Below are positions 37,195 through 51,981 of a stretch of 64,000 nucleotides of DNA, in pieces. The position numbers were made by a program, and so were the translations under genes. Source of the stretch: Brachynemurus nebulosus (Eukaryota > Arthropoda > Insecta > Neuroptera > Myrmeleontidae); assembly GCA_035578155.1 (NCBI GenBank), contig JAPWDM010000005.1, positions 38,216,108-38,280,107 on the forward strand, given 5' to 3'. The stretch's first letter is position 1. Each line of letters starts with the position of its first letter. The notes below the pieces were generated by a model that did not search any database, was not told the DNA's origin, and saw only the letters and a list, made by a program, of their open reading frames with translations.

Positions 37195-37405
37195 TTAATG
37201 AAATAGAAAGAATAAAAGCGTTTTCCGTTTCTTTTTTTTTTTTTTTTTTATTTTGCTCAACAACCTCATTTTTGAGGAACGATTTTGAAAATTCTCCAGG
37301 ACGCCTTCACAAAAGTAATCAGGGGCCTCCATAAAAGTACTTCCCCCCCCCCCGCAGGGGTTGCCACATAAGAAGTGCCCCAGGCCCTCCACAGAATCCG
37401 TCCCT
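37195..37405. repeat. Low-complexity tract and partial hAT-like end
   Basis: A poly-T run (about 37231-37249) precedes a C-rich segment with a run of C residues near 37343-37353. The right part ends ACAGAATCCGTCCCTGGG, which reversed resembles CAGGG(A/G)CGGAT termini of hAT MITEs. The matching left end is not evident, so only a fragment is called. Confidence 0.4.
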
Positions 37406-38169
37406 GGGTTTCAAATTATTATCGTGGACATTTATTGATTTTTTTTTTTTTTAATTTAGGATCAGTAAATACTCTAGAGATTTAGAAAATAATTTTTATT
37501 GAAAACGACCTAAGTCCTAAATTTGCACCCCTTTTCCACCCATAGCTCCCCAGTTATTATTTCATGATATATCATAATGTTACAAGTTTATTTTAAAGTC
37601 ACTGGTGGGAACGCGAGGAAGATTCATACATGCGACGCTTCTAGTGAAAGCTTTCTTTGTTCATTTGTTAAAGCAATATGATAAATTCGTTCGGCTTTTT
37701 GATAAATATCCCGTGATAATTGTGATAAATGTCCCGTGTGCACAACTGTATATACATAATATATATATATGTATGTATGTGTATACTTCCTCTTAGGGCT
37801 AATGCACACATGCGTTTTTTTAACTTACGACACCGCAACACCTGTAAGATTTTTGAAAGTGCGATACCGTCGCGTTGTAATGCGGCATTGCTTCGTTGTC
37901 ATTAAAATAATTTATAAAATATAACCAATGCTGTAACCATTCCGTCAAGCCTATACGAGGAAGATTTGTTACGTCTCGTAGATTTTGAACAAAATCCAGA
38001 TAAATTTTTTAACAATTTTTGTCTCAATCATTTGATGAACTTTAATCTTAAAGTATGATAAAAATGATATAAAAATAGATGGTTGAGATTATCTATACCT
38101 TTAATGGAAGTATTAGCTGTAATCCTGTAATAGTCAACATTTTATCACTAATTATTTCATGAGAGGTTT

Positions 38170-38353
38170 GTATTTTTTCGAATAAATTTGTATTTGTCCA
38201 ACGAAAATTTGTTGCCTAGCAATTTAACGAGAAGAACTGTAAACTAACAAAAACGCGACAGCTTCAGATACGCTGTCGCGTTTTTGGGTTGACAGTTCTC
38301 CGAGGCAAGAAATTTGAGTTGTAGAAAACAAAAATTTATTCAGAAAAAATATA
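38170..38353. mobile_element. Palindromic MITE with CpG-rich hairpin core
   Basis: Outer arms of about 75 bp are imperfect reverse complements (GAATAAATTTGTATTTG at the left against GAATAAATTTTTGTTTTC reversed from the right, and TTGCCTAG against TTGCCTCG). The core is a perfect 15-bp stem, 38248-38262 with 38272-38286 (CAAAAACGCGACAGC), closed by a 9-base loop. No protein is encoded. Confidence 0.75.
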
Positions 38354-39117
38354 AAACTCAAGTGTAATATGGTAGGACAATTTAACGAATAAAATAAATT
38401 AGTATAATTCATGTTATTCTTTAATACATTGTTACTATGGTTCTGAAATCAGTTAAATTGACCAATACTAATTTTTGTTTTATTTTTATCGTGTTTACCT
38501 ACACTGAAATGGCCAATGAAATGTTTTGTGTCATTTTTTTCGCTGTAAAAAATCTGTCCTAACTTTTTTTTCTTGGTAAAAGTGAAAAAGACTACAGTAT
38601 TCTTATGGGACTTGATACACATGAGTTAAATTGTCAATAAAAAACTCAAAGCTACTTTTTTTAGAAATAAATTTAGGTGCGTTGCGTTAGGGAACTATCA
38701 CGCAGGGAACTGGCACGTATGCGTGCAGCACACAATATAACTTAATATACTTCAAACCGTAAATGCGTGCACAGAGCGATTAAAAGACGCATATGTGTAT
38801 CGGTATTCGATCGCCGAATATTTTCTAGCGTATACAGGCAAATACACTTGTCTCCACTTACATCCTCTGATTATTTGGGATATGTATTTATGTATACAGA
38901 TAAATTACGTAGCACTGAAGTCCGATGGATTGCTTCGTCTACAAGAGTAAAAAAGTTTTTGGTGTTTTCGATTCATATACTATATATTTATAAATGTCAT
39001 AAATTCCTTTGGGATTCCAATGCTGGGAAAAAGAGAAATGAGAAAAGTTTACTTGGAAAATGATTATCAGATGAATTAAAGTTTTAATAGATTATCGAAA
39101 TATTTGAAGATACGTAC

Positions 39118-39200
39118 AGTAGAACCACTCTCAATGTAAAATGGGGTTCAATCAGAGGCGTAACTACAATGGAGCAGGTGGAGTAGCCGCTTCAGCACCT
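39118..39200 (+). repeat. Possible MITE ends (pogo-like and hAT-like)
   Basis: TACAGTAGAACCACTCTCAA at 39116 resembles pogo/Tigger terminal repeats. CAGAGGCGTAACTACAATGG at 39154 resembles ends of hAT-type MITEs. Neither has a recognisable partner end nearby. Confidence 0.3.
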
Positions 39201-39508
39201 ATGACAATAAAGATGGTAACAGGAAAAAGTATGGACACAAGAAGGTTAGTAAAAATTTTGAATTTTAGAAAACTGAAAAAACTGAAAAGTGGAGGAACGC
39301 ACTTGAGTAAAAATGGCTTCGATCGAAGCGATCGATCACTGCAGATCGTAGCTAAAAAAATCCTTAAACATAGCGCTCAATAAATGTTTCTCCATTGGTG
39401 ACAGATTTCCTAACTAAATTTTCATATTTGAAAAAAATAAGCACACAATTTTTCTCTTATAAAACAAAACTTCTTCACAAATAATATTCGTTTTGTTGAT
39501 GTTTCTTT

Positions 39509-39629
39509 TTAGCGAATTTCCAGAATGGAAGCTCGCTATTACAGCCACTGTCATGACGCGACTTGAACCCGGGACCATGGCAGAAATTTGTTTTGAGGTC
39601 CCTAGAAACCGAAAATAATATTCACCAAA

Positions 39630-39705
<76 letters not shown>

Positions 39706-40031
39706 ATATATATATATATATATGTGTCCGCACGATAACTCTCGAACGAAATGTCCTAGGTTTACGAAATTTGGTGAAAATGTTGGAAGTCCCAAACCGT
39801 TGGACAAGTTCGTTAGCCAGACACGTCGGATGCCAGGAACATGGTGTTTGTACTTGCAAAAAATTAGTTTTTTGCCAAAATTTCTAAAATTTTTACATCA
39901 TTTAAACGACGAAAAAAAATTACATAAAAAAGGTCTTTAAACTATTATTCTATGTCAACTAGTTTCCGAGAAAATTTAATTTTTATAAAAGGGCATTCGC
40001 TATGTTATGCAGGATGCTGCGACAGGGGTAT
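39509..40031 (-). repeat. R1 repeat, copy C (complete, reverse orientation)
   Basis: Reverse complement of copy B. It starts AGCGAATTTCCAGAATGG, runs through the conserved flank and a (TA)n core with TG interruptions (39632-39722), then TGTCCGCACGATAACTCTC, AGACACGTCGGATGCC, and ends CTATGTTATGCAGGATGCTG followed by CGACAGGGGTAT. The length is close to copy B. Confidence 0.8.
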
Positions 40032-40147
40032 ACCTATATGCATAATTATATGAAAGAATGTGTTTGTGGTACAGGAAGATACAGATTGTATATAAGTCAT
40101 ATACGTCATACATATGTATATGTTTGTATGTTACTTATATGCCGTTT

Positions 40148-40533
40148 TTTAGGGTTCCGAAGAAAGTTCTATTTTTTAGAGCTCCGAAATAAATCTCCCG
40201 AGACTATAATAGAAATTTGTTTTGGGGTCCCTAGAAACCAAAAATAATATTCACTAAAATTTATGTATTAAATTTATATTTAGTCCCACACCGTTGGACA
40301 AATTCGTTAGCCAGCCATGTCGGATGCCTAGAACATGGTTTTTTTGACCATTTTTCGTGAAAACAATTAGTTTTTTGCCAAAATTTTCTAAAGTTAAAAA
40401 TTTTTTTGACATTTATTTACACCATTAGAAAGAGGAGGAAAAATCACTTAAAAGGGTGAAAAATCACAGAAAAACGGATTTTTATAAACGGAAATTCGCT
40501 ATGTTATGCAGGATGCTGCGCCAGGGGTATTTT
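40148..40533 (-). repeat. R1 repeat, copy D lacking the TA core
   Basis: Same orientation as copy C, only about 115 bp beyond it. It has the GGTCCCTAGAAACC flank, a short A/T stretch where the (TA)n core should be, AGCCATGTCGGATGCC, and the terminal block ATGTTATGCAGGATGCTG followed by CGCCAGGGGTAT. The GTGCGGACA-containing segment next to the core is missing, so the core was deleted with its border. Confidence 0.7.
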
Positions 40534-41842
40534 TTATGTTTGATGAATCATTTGCAAAAGAGGAATCAAATCGCAGACAAAGACGAAGACAAACACGGTG
40601 CGACGATACGAAAGGACGGTAGATTTGAAGGGTCTTAGTTCAAACATTCAATTAATTGAATTTTCGCAAAAGAAAATGGAAAATCGAACTAAGAAAGCAA
40701 AAACTCATGTATACAGTCAGAGTGAAGGAAGAAAACTATGCCAAAGATGTGTATTTTGTACAAGATCGTACATAATATATGTGGCACCTCTACAGCAAAA
40801 AATGAGTTATGTATAGATTAAGTTAAATAAAGGTGGTCTGAGGTCATTAGCAGATGAAGCAAAGATTAACGTACATTTTTAAGTTACTATAGTTACTCTA
40901 ATATAAAAATAACAAAAAGGAAAGGAGACAGAAAATTTGGTTTGTCTTATTTTGCTTCATTTGTTGCGTCTGTTGCAAGCTTACTATTATATTTTTAACA
41001 CAAAAAGAAAAGTTCCGCTCATTTTCGAATCAATCAAGTTTTTAAAAAATAGTTTTCGAGATGATGACATCATAAGATAAAATTATTTTAAACTAGAAAG
41101 TGTAGATATTAAGGTTTTTGTAATCTTTGTTTTGATGTTTAGTCAAAATTGAGGTAGGTATATAAGCTAAGGGAAAACGAAGTTTCAATACGTAGGTTGA
41201 ACATTTTGCAGAAATAAAAGTTTCACTTACAACTTAACGTAATTCTACAAACTATACTTTCAAAACAATTAAAAACGTAATTTAACAATCGCAATAATTA
41301 GTTTCGTCAATTTTCACAAAATTTTAAATATACTATTGCAAATAAGAGTTGATGGACTATTTACACCAAGGATTTTTTTTATAATACACGTGCGAGAAAG
41401 AAAGAAATATATTTCGTAATCTTTATAAGAAAGAAAGAAATATATTTTTTATTCCTTTTAAGCATGTACTACAAATATATAATTTGTATACAGAATGTTT
41501 CATGTATTAAATATGAAATGCATTTTTAATACGAAATACATTTATTTTTTATAATAAGTTTTTGACTGATTAAGTATTTTGTACTAAAATGTATTGCAAA
41601 CAATTATCATATACATTTGTATACTATACATATCGAAATCGCAAATCATAGTTATCAACCTGTATATTCGGAATTTTTATTTAAAAAGAGATAGAAATAT
41701 AATTGCATTTCTATCTGACCAGGGTGTATTATAAAAAGAATCTTTGCTGTATTTAAAAACTTTGTAATTCTAACATTAAAAAAATTGAGAATTTATCTAA
41801 TAATTACGTTAATTATTAGAAAGAGTTAAACCAAACACTTAC
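40534..41842. other. Intronic A/T-rich sequence
   Basis: No gene seen. An imperfect repeat of AAGAAAGAAATATATTT occurs twice near 41400-41450. Short plus-strand ORFs have no recognised features. Confidence 0.5.
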
Positions 41843-42272
41843 GTAGGAATCGCCTGGCACATTTAACAGCCGCATACGCTTGCAACAGTGTCCCAAAAAA
41901 TCCATACCACACCGACCACAACGAATTCAAATGTGACCGTCCGCACGTTGAACGATCGTTATCCTCTAAATGTCGCGATTTATGTTTACCGCCGCCACTC
42001 TTGTGATAACCGTGATGATGATTATGTTTACTATTCACACCACCGCCCCCACTAAGACCACTCGTACCGCCGTTACTGGTGATCGCTGCACCGACCCCCA
42101 ATGCCCCGCCACCAACACCGGCAACACTCCCCACCCCACTTGAACCTACGCTACTGGTACTGTTCGTATTGGTGCCATTCAATGACTTATTCTTCATCTT
42201 ATTACGATTGATCTCATTGTTATTCTCATAGCCAACTAAACTACTACAACCGGATGAGGATGCAACGGACAT
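41843..42272 (-). CDS. tinc: Tincar-like membrane protein, first coding exon
   Basis: The exon encodes residues 1-143 and ends in phase 1 before a consensus donor (AC followed by GTAAGT). The start chosen is the ATG at 42272-42270; the codons just upstream (GTG GTA) are not a normal start. The N-terminus is disordered: Ser/Asn-rich, then a Gly-rich stretch (about 48-79), then His-rich (83-90) and basic. Residues 114-143, HLNSLWSVWYGFFGTLLQAY followed by AAVKCARRFL, form the first membrane span and the start of the conserved domain. Drosophila Tincar is a multi-span protein with roles in heart, muscle and eye; that is recalled knowledge. Confidence 0.75.
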
Positions 42273-42464
42273 TACCACACGAACCGTAATCGATAAAATA
42301 AAAAAAATTAATAAAAAAATAAAAATAAAATTAACGTCGAGGAGTAATCCGACGGTTACGGTTTTACTCGGGTATCAACAGGTTTAATATCGTTCGTATT
42401 TTTATTGATAAATAATTGGATCTAGGAATTTCGTTCGGGAGTTGCAGTTTCGTCATGTTTGGAC
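42273..42464 (-). promoter_or_regulatory. 5' UTR part of the first coding exon, with an upstream ORF
   Basis: An acceptor (TTTTCTTTTTGTTTCAG, AG at 42466-42465) precedes the coding start by 192 bases, implying at least one untranslated exon further to the right. An ATG at 42456-42454 opens a frame starting MTKLQLPNEIP that stops before the main start. It is therefore a candidate upstream ORF that could lower translation. Confidence 0.5.
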
Positions 42465-42774
42465 CTGAAACAAAAAGAAAACTTGTAAGTATCTTTCTTT
42501 TTCATATACGAAGCACAAAATTAATCGAAAGGTACGGAACCACCAAGCGCGCAAACTGTTTGTAAATGTTTGCGAACACAATATTTTTTTGGTGGAGACG
42601 ATCGTCACGACTGTTTGCAATTGTTTGCTAATGTTTGGTTTGCTAATGTCGTTGTTTGGTGCGGTTTGTGTTTTTCTAGTGGAGACGGTATGTCATATGA
42701 AATACATACGAACAACAAACACATATCCATATGTATAATTATTATTTTTGGTTTTATGTTTCTTTTTTTTTTTT

Positions 42775-42895
42775 AGCGAATTTCGAAAGCTCGAAATTTA
42801 TCTATTACAGTAGGTCTCATGACGCAATCTGAGTCCGGGACTATGGCAGAAATCTGTTTTGAGGTCCCTAGAATACGAAAATGATATTCACTAAA

Positions 42896-42973
<78 letters not shown>

Positions 42974-43237
42974 GTTTTCCCACGATAACTCTCGAACGAA
43001 ACGTCTAACGCTTATGAAATTTTGTGTGCGGACTAGATTCTGAATTGGCTTGACTAAGTTCGTTAGCCAGACACGTCGGATGCCCAGAAGTAGGTTTTCT
43101 GGCCATTTTTTATCATTCGATCTTATCATAAGACAGTTCGATTTTTACATCGTTGAAAAGGAAAAAAAATATTATGAAGAAAATGTTCTTATAATTTTCT
43201 TTCTATGTTAAGTAGTTTTCGAGAAAATCGTAATTTT
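42775..43237 (-). repeat. R1 repeat, copy E (reverse orientation)
   Basis: It starts AGCGAATTTCGAAAGCTCG and continues through GAGGTCCCTAGAATACG, a (TA)n core (42898-42969), CCACGATAACTCTCGAACG and AGACACGTCGGATGCCCAG. It ends near TTTTCGAGAAAATCG without the GCAGCATCC terminal block, so the outer end is truncated or diverged. Confidence 0.75.
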
Positions 43238-43375
43238 CACTATTGGCTTATTTTGCTCTCTTTGTCATTGTAATAAGTAATTTATATTTCTATCTCAGTT
43301 CTTTATGAAGTATAAAAATATTTCACTTTTTTATTAAAGAATTTTGTGAGAACAAGTGAAGTATACCCGAAGTAT

Positions 43376-44373
<998 letters not shown>

Positions 44374-44454
<81 letters not shown>

Positions 44455-44547
44455 AGCCACCACTCGTATTTGAACAGCAGCATATTTACTCATATATATA
44501 TAAATTTTGGCGAATCGGCATTATATATATATACACTTATATATATA
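44374..44547. repeat. (TA)n array and R2 border motifs
   Basis: A pure (TA)n run (44374-44451) is followed by AGTCAGCCACCACTCG and then AAATTTTGGCGAATCGGCAT. The latter motif recurs in both orientations at about 46175-46285 and 48624-48645, marking the ends of related repeat units. Confidence 0.8.
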
Positions 44548-45085
44548 CAGCATATTTACTCATATGACAAAATTTAAACCGAATGGATTCCCATAATTTC
44601 TCACAAATTTGAACTTTTCTGTTTATAATATTAATATTTGGACTTTCTACTTCCTATATAAACTAAAAAAATTTCATTAATAGTCTTTAAAAAAAATTAT
44701 CTATAAGAAAAATGTTATGCATGCAATTTGTATCAACATGTCCAACGCCACATTCGTATTCGAACACCTTACAATTTGATATATATTTTTATATGTTTCA
44801 AAAATAAATTACTTTATTTTCAAATTTAGAAGTATATTTACGTAGGTCAATTTTTTCATATATTTACTGGAAAATTAACGGAATTTCAATAGAGTCCAAG
44901 AAATCGATTATTGATCGATGCTGCCAAAATAAATTCTACGGAAAGGGCTTAAATTGTAAGTAGGCGACTATTTAACATTTAATATGTCATAAAGGACCAC
45001 AAACAGGATAATAAATTAGAAGATAACTCTTGAAATATGGATAAAAAATACTACATCTTGTTCTAAATTGTCATTTTTTAATGAA
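44548..45085. repeat. Inner inverted-duplication arm (left, P2)
   Basis: Begins CAGCATATTTACTCATATGA and is mirrored at 45528-46109 with small indels. Shared blocks include AATGTTATGCATGCAATTTG, GTCCAACGCCACATTCGTAT, AAATTGTAAGTAGGCGACTA and AAAGGACCACAAACAGGATA. Arm length is about 540 bp. Confidence 0.85.
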
Positions 45086-45527
45086 TAAATTAACAAAATT
45101 CCACCAAAGAGCCCCAAAATGGCCAGAATAAGGGGAAATGGTTGCATAGCAAAGAATTTTCGCACTGAAAGAATTTCTCGCGTTGTAAACTGTATGTAAA
45201 TAACAGATATAAACAAAGATAGATAGATTGTTCTGGAAATTACGTAAATAAGGATTCCGAATCTCGATGTAACAAAATATTCACAGATAAACGTAAAATT
45301 ACGATTTTCATCATTGACCTTGTCCTTAAATCCTTGTTTTCGTACATTTTAGAGCAATGTTAGTTTCATTATTTATTTATGTTACTTACCACGTACATTC
45401 CCACGGTATATATCACGTCTTTCAATAACGCGAGAAATTCTTCCAGCACAAAAATACTTTGCTAAGTAATCCTTTGACTTAATCTTGACCATTTTATCAC
45501 ATTTTTATGGATTTTTGTTAATATATT
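45086..45527. other. Spacer between the P2 arms
   Basis: About 440 bp of single-copy-looking A/T-rich sequence at the centre of the inner inverted repeat. A 66-codon minus-strand ORF (45016-45216) overlaps the arm and has no recognisable domain. Confidence 0.6.
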
Positions 45528-46106
45528 CATTCAAAAATGACAATTTAGAACAAGATGTAGTATTTTTTATCCATATTTCAAGGGTTATTTTCTAATTTAT
45601 TATCCTGTTTGTGGTCCTTTATGACATATTAAGTGTTAAATAGTCGCCTACTTACAATTTAAGCCCTTTCCGTAGAATTTATTTTGGTAGCATAGATCAA
45701 TAATCGATTTCTTGGACTCTATTGAAATTCCGTTAATTTTCCAGTAAATATATAAAAAAATTGAACTTAGGGATTATTAAATTTTATGTTTATTTAAAAT
45801 ATAGGTACTTACCTACGTAAATATACTTCTAAATTTGAAAATAAAGTAATTCATTTTTGAAACATATAGAAATATATATCAAATTGTAAGGTGTTCGAAT
45901 ACGAATGTGGCGTTGGACATGTTGATACAAATTGCATGCATAACATTTTTCTTAGAGAATTTTTTTTTTAAAAACTATTAATGAAATTTTTTAGCTTATA
46001 TAGGAAGCAGAAGATCCAAATATTAACATTATAAACAAAAAAGTTCAAATTTGTGGGAAATTATGGGAATCCATTTGGTTTAAATTTTGTCATATGAGTA
46101 AATATG

Positions 46107-46109
<3 letters not shown>
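45528..46109. repeat. Inner inverted-duplication arm (right, P2)
   Basis: Reverse complement of 44548-45085. It carries an extra segment of about 50 bp (around 45770-45815) that is absent from the left arm. It ends TCATATGAGTAAATATGCTG and runs straight into a (TA)n array. Confidence 0.85.
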
Positions 46110-46162
<53 letters not shown>

Positions 46163-46188
46163 ATATATATAATGCCGATTCGCCAAAA

Positions 46189-46264
<76 letters not shown>

Positions 46265-46397
46265 TTTGGCGAATCGGCATTATATATATATATATATATA
46301 TACACTTATATATATATATACAGCATATTTACTCATATGACAAAATTTAAACCAAATGGATTCCCATAATTTCCCACAAATTTGAACTTTTTTGTTT
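46110..46397. repeat. (TA)n arrays with mirrored R2 borders
   Basis: Two long TA tracts (about 46109-46179 and 46192-46260) are separated and bordered by ATGCCGATTCGCCAAAA and its reverse complement. After a third tract the block CAGCATATTTACTCATATGA appears again at about 46321, in the same orientation as the P2 left arm. This makes a third, partial copy. Confidence 0.75.
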
Positions 46398-46614
46398 GTG
46401 GCAACCTCCAAATAAAATTCTATCATAGTCCCAAGCTCAAGTCTTACCATGACAGTGACAGTAGTAGCTGAATTTTCTTTTCAATCGGAAATTCATTCAA
46501 ACAATTGAAGATAGGAAGTAATGAAATAAAAATTTGAAATATATTTAGAAATACACTACCAGCTCAAGTGAGAAAGTACAATAAGCTAAAAAAATAAATA
46601 TTTTTAAAATCAAT
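46398..46614. repeat. Inverted-duplication arm (left, P3)
   Basis: Mirrored at 48395-48612. It contains GTGGCAACCTCC, TCATAGTCCCAAGCTCAAG, ACCATGACAGTGACAGTAG and TAGCTGAATTTTC. The segment from TCATAGTCCC to TAGCTGAATT is also recognisable in the R1 right flank, linking the two families. Confidence 0.8.
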
Positions 46615-46779
46615 CAAATTTCATCAAAATCCTCCTAGTAGTTTTTGCATGATGTGTGCACAGACAGACAGACAGGTCAAAATTTAAATATCGCTGTTTT
46701 GGTATCTAAATTAATAACTGTCTATAATATCAGTACAATTTTCCAAAAATATTCCATGTATATACAGACACGGTCCATT

Positions 46780-46970
46780 CAGGCCCGACGAGAGGGTGGG
46801 GTAACTGGAGATTCTAGCCCTGGGGCCCGGGCTTGAGGAGGGGGCCCGTAACTGTCGATAGAGGGCAAAGGAAAAAAGGATTTTTTGTTCATAACTTATT
46901 TTCTTGGGAGGAATTTTTTAAAAGAATGTAGTTTGTTCCCGGGGCCCACTATTTTTCTCCACGGCCCTGG
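46780..46970. mobile_element. hAT-type MITE, 191 bp, with 8-bp target duplication
   Basis: An exact octamer, GGTCCATT, flanks the element (46772-46779 and 46971-46978). The left end reads CAGGCCCGACGAGAGGG and the reversed right end CAGGGCCGTGGAGAAAA, a short imperfect terminal repeat typical of hAT MITEs. The interior is rich in GGGGCCCGGG-type sequence. Confidence 0.85.
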
Positions 46971-46978
46971 GTCCATTT

Positions 46979-48394
46979 ACAGTTTTATTATATGTATTTA
47001 TAGATTTGTAATGCACTGCATTTTGTAAGAAACAAAGACATGCACTTGGAATTTATTAATTGTTTTTTAAAAGTTTTTGGAAATAAATTTAATTTCCTGG
47101 GGGTTTTAAGGGCCTTATTACTTCATACGCATCCGTTTAATGATAAGTTTAACCTTTCCCGTATTATAAAATTCATATGTAAATCGGCGTTGATGTCTCT
47201 TTTCCAAAACCACGGTCTATTACAATAAGTAATATGAACTGCCATATTTGATTTTGTGGACTTTTAATATCAAAGCTTTCCAGTGATGAAGGAAGGGTTA
47301 CTAACAATATTATCTTTATCAAATATGGTAATTAAACTTTGTATACCTTAAAAATTAAGGTCAATTTACTTTTATTTATGAAATGATTTTTTTGAATCGC
47401 TTTCAGTTTTCGTTAGTACAAGGTCTAATAACAAAATAAATTAATTTTTCCATTAATCTTCTAAACCAGACGTCAGAAAACTACGGTCGCTGGGCCAGAC
47501 CTGACCCACCTGTTGTTTTTAATCCGGCTCACCAATCAATATAGTGCCTTTAACTTTAGTAATGCTTTTTAATAATGAATTTTTAGAATGAGTATTTTTA
47601 CTAGAAGATAGCAAAATAAATTATTTAAAGTTTAAAGACATGGGTCAATTCAAATTCTAGAATGATGATACTATCCATTAAAATCACCTTGGTGGAGCCC
47701 TTGGCAATAATATAAGGGCACGAGGATTGTAAAATGCCTATTTATATCCCTTTCTGTAATAATGATATTGATATTCATAACTTTACACCTACTTAAGGGA
47801 TATTTGTGGCTCTATACACAAATCTTAGGGGTATAAGAATTTTCTTGATCCCAGATTCGACATTTAGAGTCGAAAAATGCAAAGAAATACCATAGTCACT
47901 CACCCAAATCACAACCCTGATTTTTTTCGAGGGGGTGACTTATTGTTACTTAACCTAAATTATTTTTTTAATACACCTTCCACCAATCTGACCTTGCTGA
48001 AATTTCTACACACGATAACTATGTTAGAGCCAAATAACATATATTTTTTTGGTAGGTGTCACTCAAGGAGTAGATGTAAAACATGCATCCTCAAAAATTC
48101 AATTATTATTTTAATGTAGTAAATAACGTCATACGAATGTAAAAAAATTATATAATATAAAGCTACTTTATGTCAATATTCTTTATTAATTTCATCTAAT
48201 TATCTTCAATAGTTTTGAGGAAAAACAATTTTAAATTTAAGGGTTGTTACCCCCATATCTGTGACAATATAGGGGGTACAGGTCTAATACCTATATTTTC
48301 GAACATTACTCACCATGAGCAACATTCGTGAAAAAGAATAGCCGAAAAAGCCGCTGGGCCGAAATCAGATAATGCTTACCCGGTGAGACCCTTT
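46979..48394. other. P3 spacer, no gene
   Basis: Single-copy-looking sequence. A block at 47469-47530 reads CAGACGTCAGAAAACTACGG followed by GGGCCAGACCTGACCC. It resembles the CAGGGGTCGGCAAACTACGG end of widespread hAT elements, but no partner end was found. The short ORFs have no recognised features. Confidence 0.5.
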
Positions 48395-48612
48395 AATTGA
48401 TTTTAAAAATATTTATTTTTTTAGCTTATTGTACTTTCTCACTTGAGCTGGTAGTGTATTTCTAAATATATTTCAAATTTTTATTTCATTACTTCCTATC
48501 TTCAATTGTTTGAATGAATTTCCGACTGAAAAGAAAATTCAGCTACTACTGTCACTTTCATGGTAACACTTGAGCTTGGGACTATGATAGAATTATATTT
48601 GGAGGTTGCCAC
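48395..48612. repeat. Inverted-duplication arm (right, P3)
   Basis: Reverse complement of 46398-46614, with shared blocks such as TAGCTTATTGTACTTTCTCA and GAGCTTGGGACTATGATAG. It is followed by ATGCCGATTCGCCAAAAT and a (TA)n array (about 48643-48740). Confidence 0.8.
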
Positions 48613-48640
48613 AATCCTAAAATGATGCCGATTCGCCAAA

Positions 48641-48748
<108 letters not shown>

Positions 48749-48885
48749 TAATAATAATAATATTTTATTGGTGCTTAAGACTCACATGAGTATACACAGG
48801 TCACAAAATACAATGTTAAGATACATCAAACAGTACAAATTAAATGTTACATTCATATAAGCATTTGTCAATAAGGTATTTTTTA
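48749..48885 (-). repeat. Possible LINE 3' end
   Basis: Read on the minus strand, the stretch ends GTGAGTCTTAAGCACCAATA, then AAATATTATTATTATTAT: a polyadenylation-like AATAAA and an (ATT)n tail, as in several insect non-LTR retrotransposons. There is no coding part. Confidence 0.35.
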
Positions 48886-48920
48886 AGTTTAATTTTAAAT
48901 TTATGTATAAATTTTAAATT

Positions 48921-49013
<93 letters not shown>

Positions 49014-49021
49014 TTATAATA

Positions 49022-50208
<1,187 letters not shown>

Positions 50209-50489
50209 GTATATATTCACATATATGTGTTATAACACACACATGTATAGTTTTGTTTCTCATTTATTGCATTATAATTAGCATGGTTCTATCCCATGTT
50301 AAAAAATGTAAATTAAACAGATTTTCTAAGCTAATGTAATGAAGAATTTTTTTTTTTTATTGAATTTTTAAGTAAACAAGAAATTGAAGATTATGTTATG
50401 ATATAATATTATTAAATATATGAAACAAAACAAAATATGTATAATGTACATATGTATGCACGGAAAAATATTTTGAATCGATTTTGAAA

Positions 50490-51889
50490 ATTTTTCACTA
50501 ATAATTAATAATGTTAAAAAATTAAACCATTTCAAATGGATTTAAGGTATTTTATGTGAGGTCAAGGTTTTCGGGACCTAAAAAGGCCAGAAATTAATTA
50601 ACCAATCGATTTTAAAAATTTTTTCACAGTTAGTAAGTTAAAGTATTTGAATTAATTAATTAAATGATGTCCGCAAGAAGCTTACGGACTGCCATAAGTT
50701 ATATGAGATCCTTAGAACCCTTTTTTTACTGTTAGAGTACTAGACTTGTATGAGTTTCGCCAGGATTTACTGATCCCATAATTGTAAAAAATAAACTAAA
50801 CGACCAATTTTAAAAAAATCTTCACTGTTACAGAGCTAAACTATTTTAGATAGATTTAGAATACATTATGTAAGGTCCGCCAGGGTCCACAGGACCCAAA
50901 AGTGTCAAAAATAAACTAACTGACCGATTTTGAAAATTTTTTCACTGTTACAGAGCTAAACTATTTTAGATAAATATCGATTACGTTATGTAAGGTCCGC
51001 CTGGGTCCATAGGACCCAAAAGTGTCAAAAATAAACTGCCTGATCGATTTTGAAAATTTTTTCACTGTTACAGAGCTAAATTGTTTTAGATAAATATAGA
51101 TTCCGTTATGTAAGGTCTGCCTGGGGTCCATAGGATCCAGAAGTGTCAAAAATAAACTAACTGACCGATTTTGAAAATTTTTTCACTGTTACAGAGCTAA
51201 ACTATTTTAGATAAATATAAATTACGTTATGTAAGGTCCATCAAGGTCCATAGAACCCAAAAGTGTCAAAAATAAACTAACTGACCGATTTTGAAAATTT
51301 TTTCACTGTTACAGAGCTAAACTATTTTAGATAAATATAGATTACGTTATGTAAGGTCTGCCAGGGTCCATGGGATCCAAAAGTGTCAAAAATAAACTAA
51401 CCGACCGATTTTGAAAATTTTTTCACTGTTGGGGAACTAAGCTATTTTAGATAGACATACATTACGTTATTTAGGGTCCGCCAGGGTCCATGGAACCCAA
51501 AAGTGGTAAAAATAAACTAACCGACCGATTTTGAAAATTTTTTCACTCTTACAGAGTTAAACTATTTTAGATAAATATAGATTACGTTATGTAAAGTCTG
51601 CCAGGGTCCATCGGATCCAAAAGTGTCAAAAATAAACTAACCGACCGATTTTGAAAATTTTTTCACTGTTGGGGAGCTAAGCTTTTTTAGATACATATAG
51701 ATTACGTTATGTAAGGTCTGACAGTGTCAGTAGGACCTAAAAGTGTCAAAAATAAAATAACTGACCGATTTTGAAACTTTTTTACTATTACCGAGGTAAA
51801 CTATTTTTAGATAGGTACAGGTTGTGTTATCTGAGATCCACAACTGTCCTGCGGATGCAAATGCGGCGTAGAATGCTACACAATGGGTT

Positions 51890-51981
<92 letters not shown>

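Noticed and set aside
38767..39063. 98-codon ORF in Tincar intron 1
   Set aside because: Composition and lack of any domain or splice context suggest chance.
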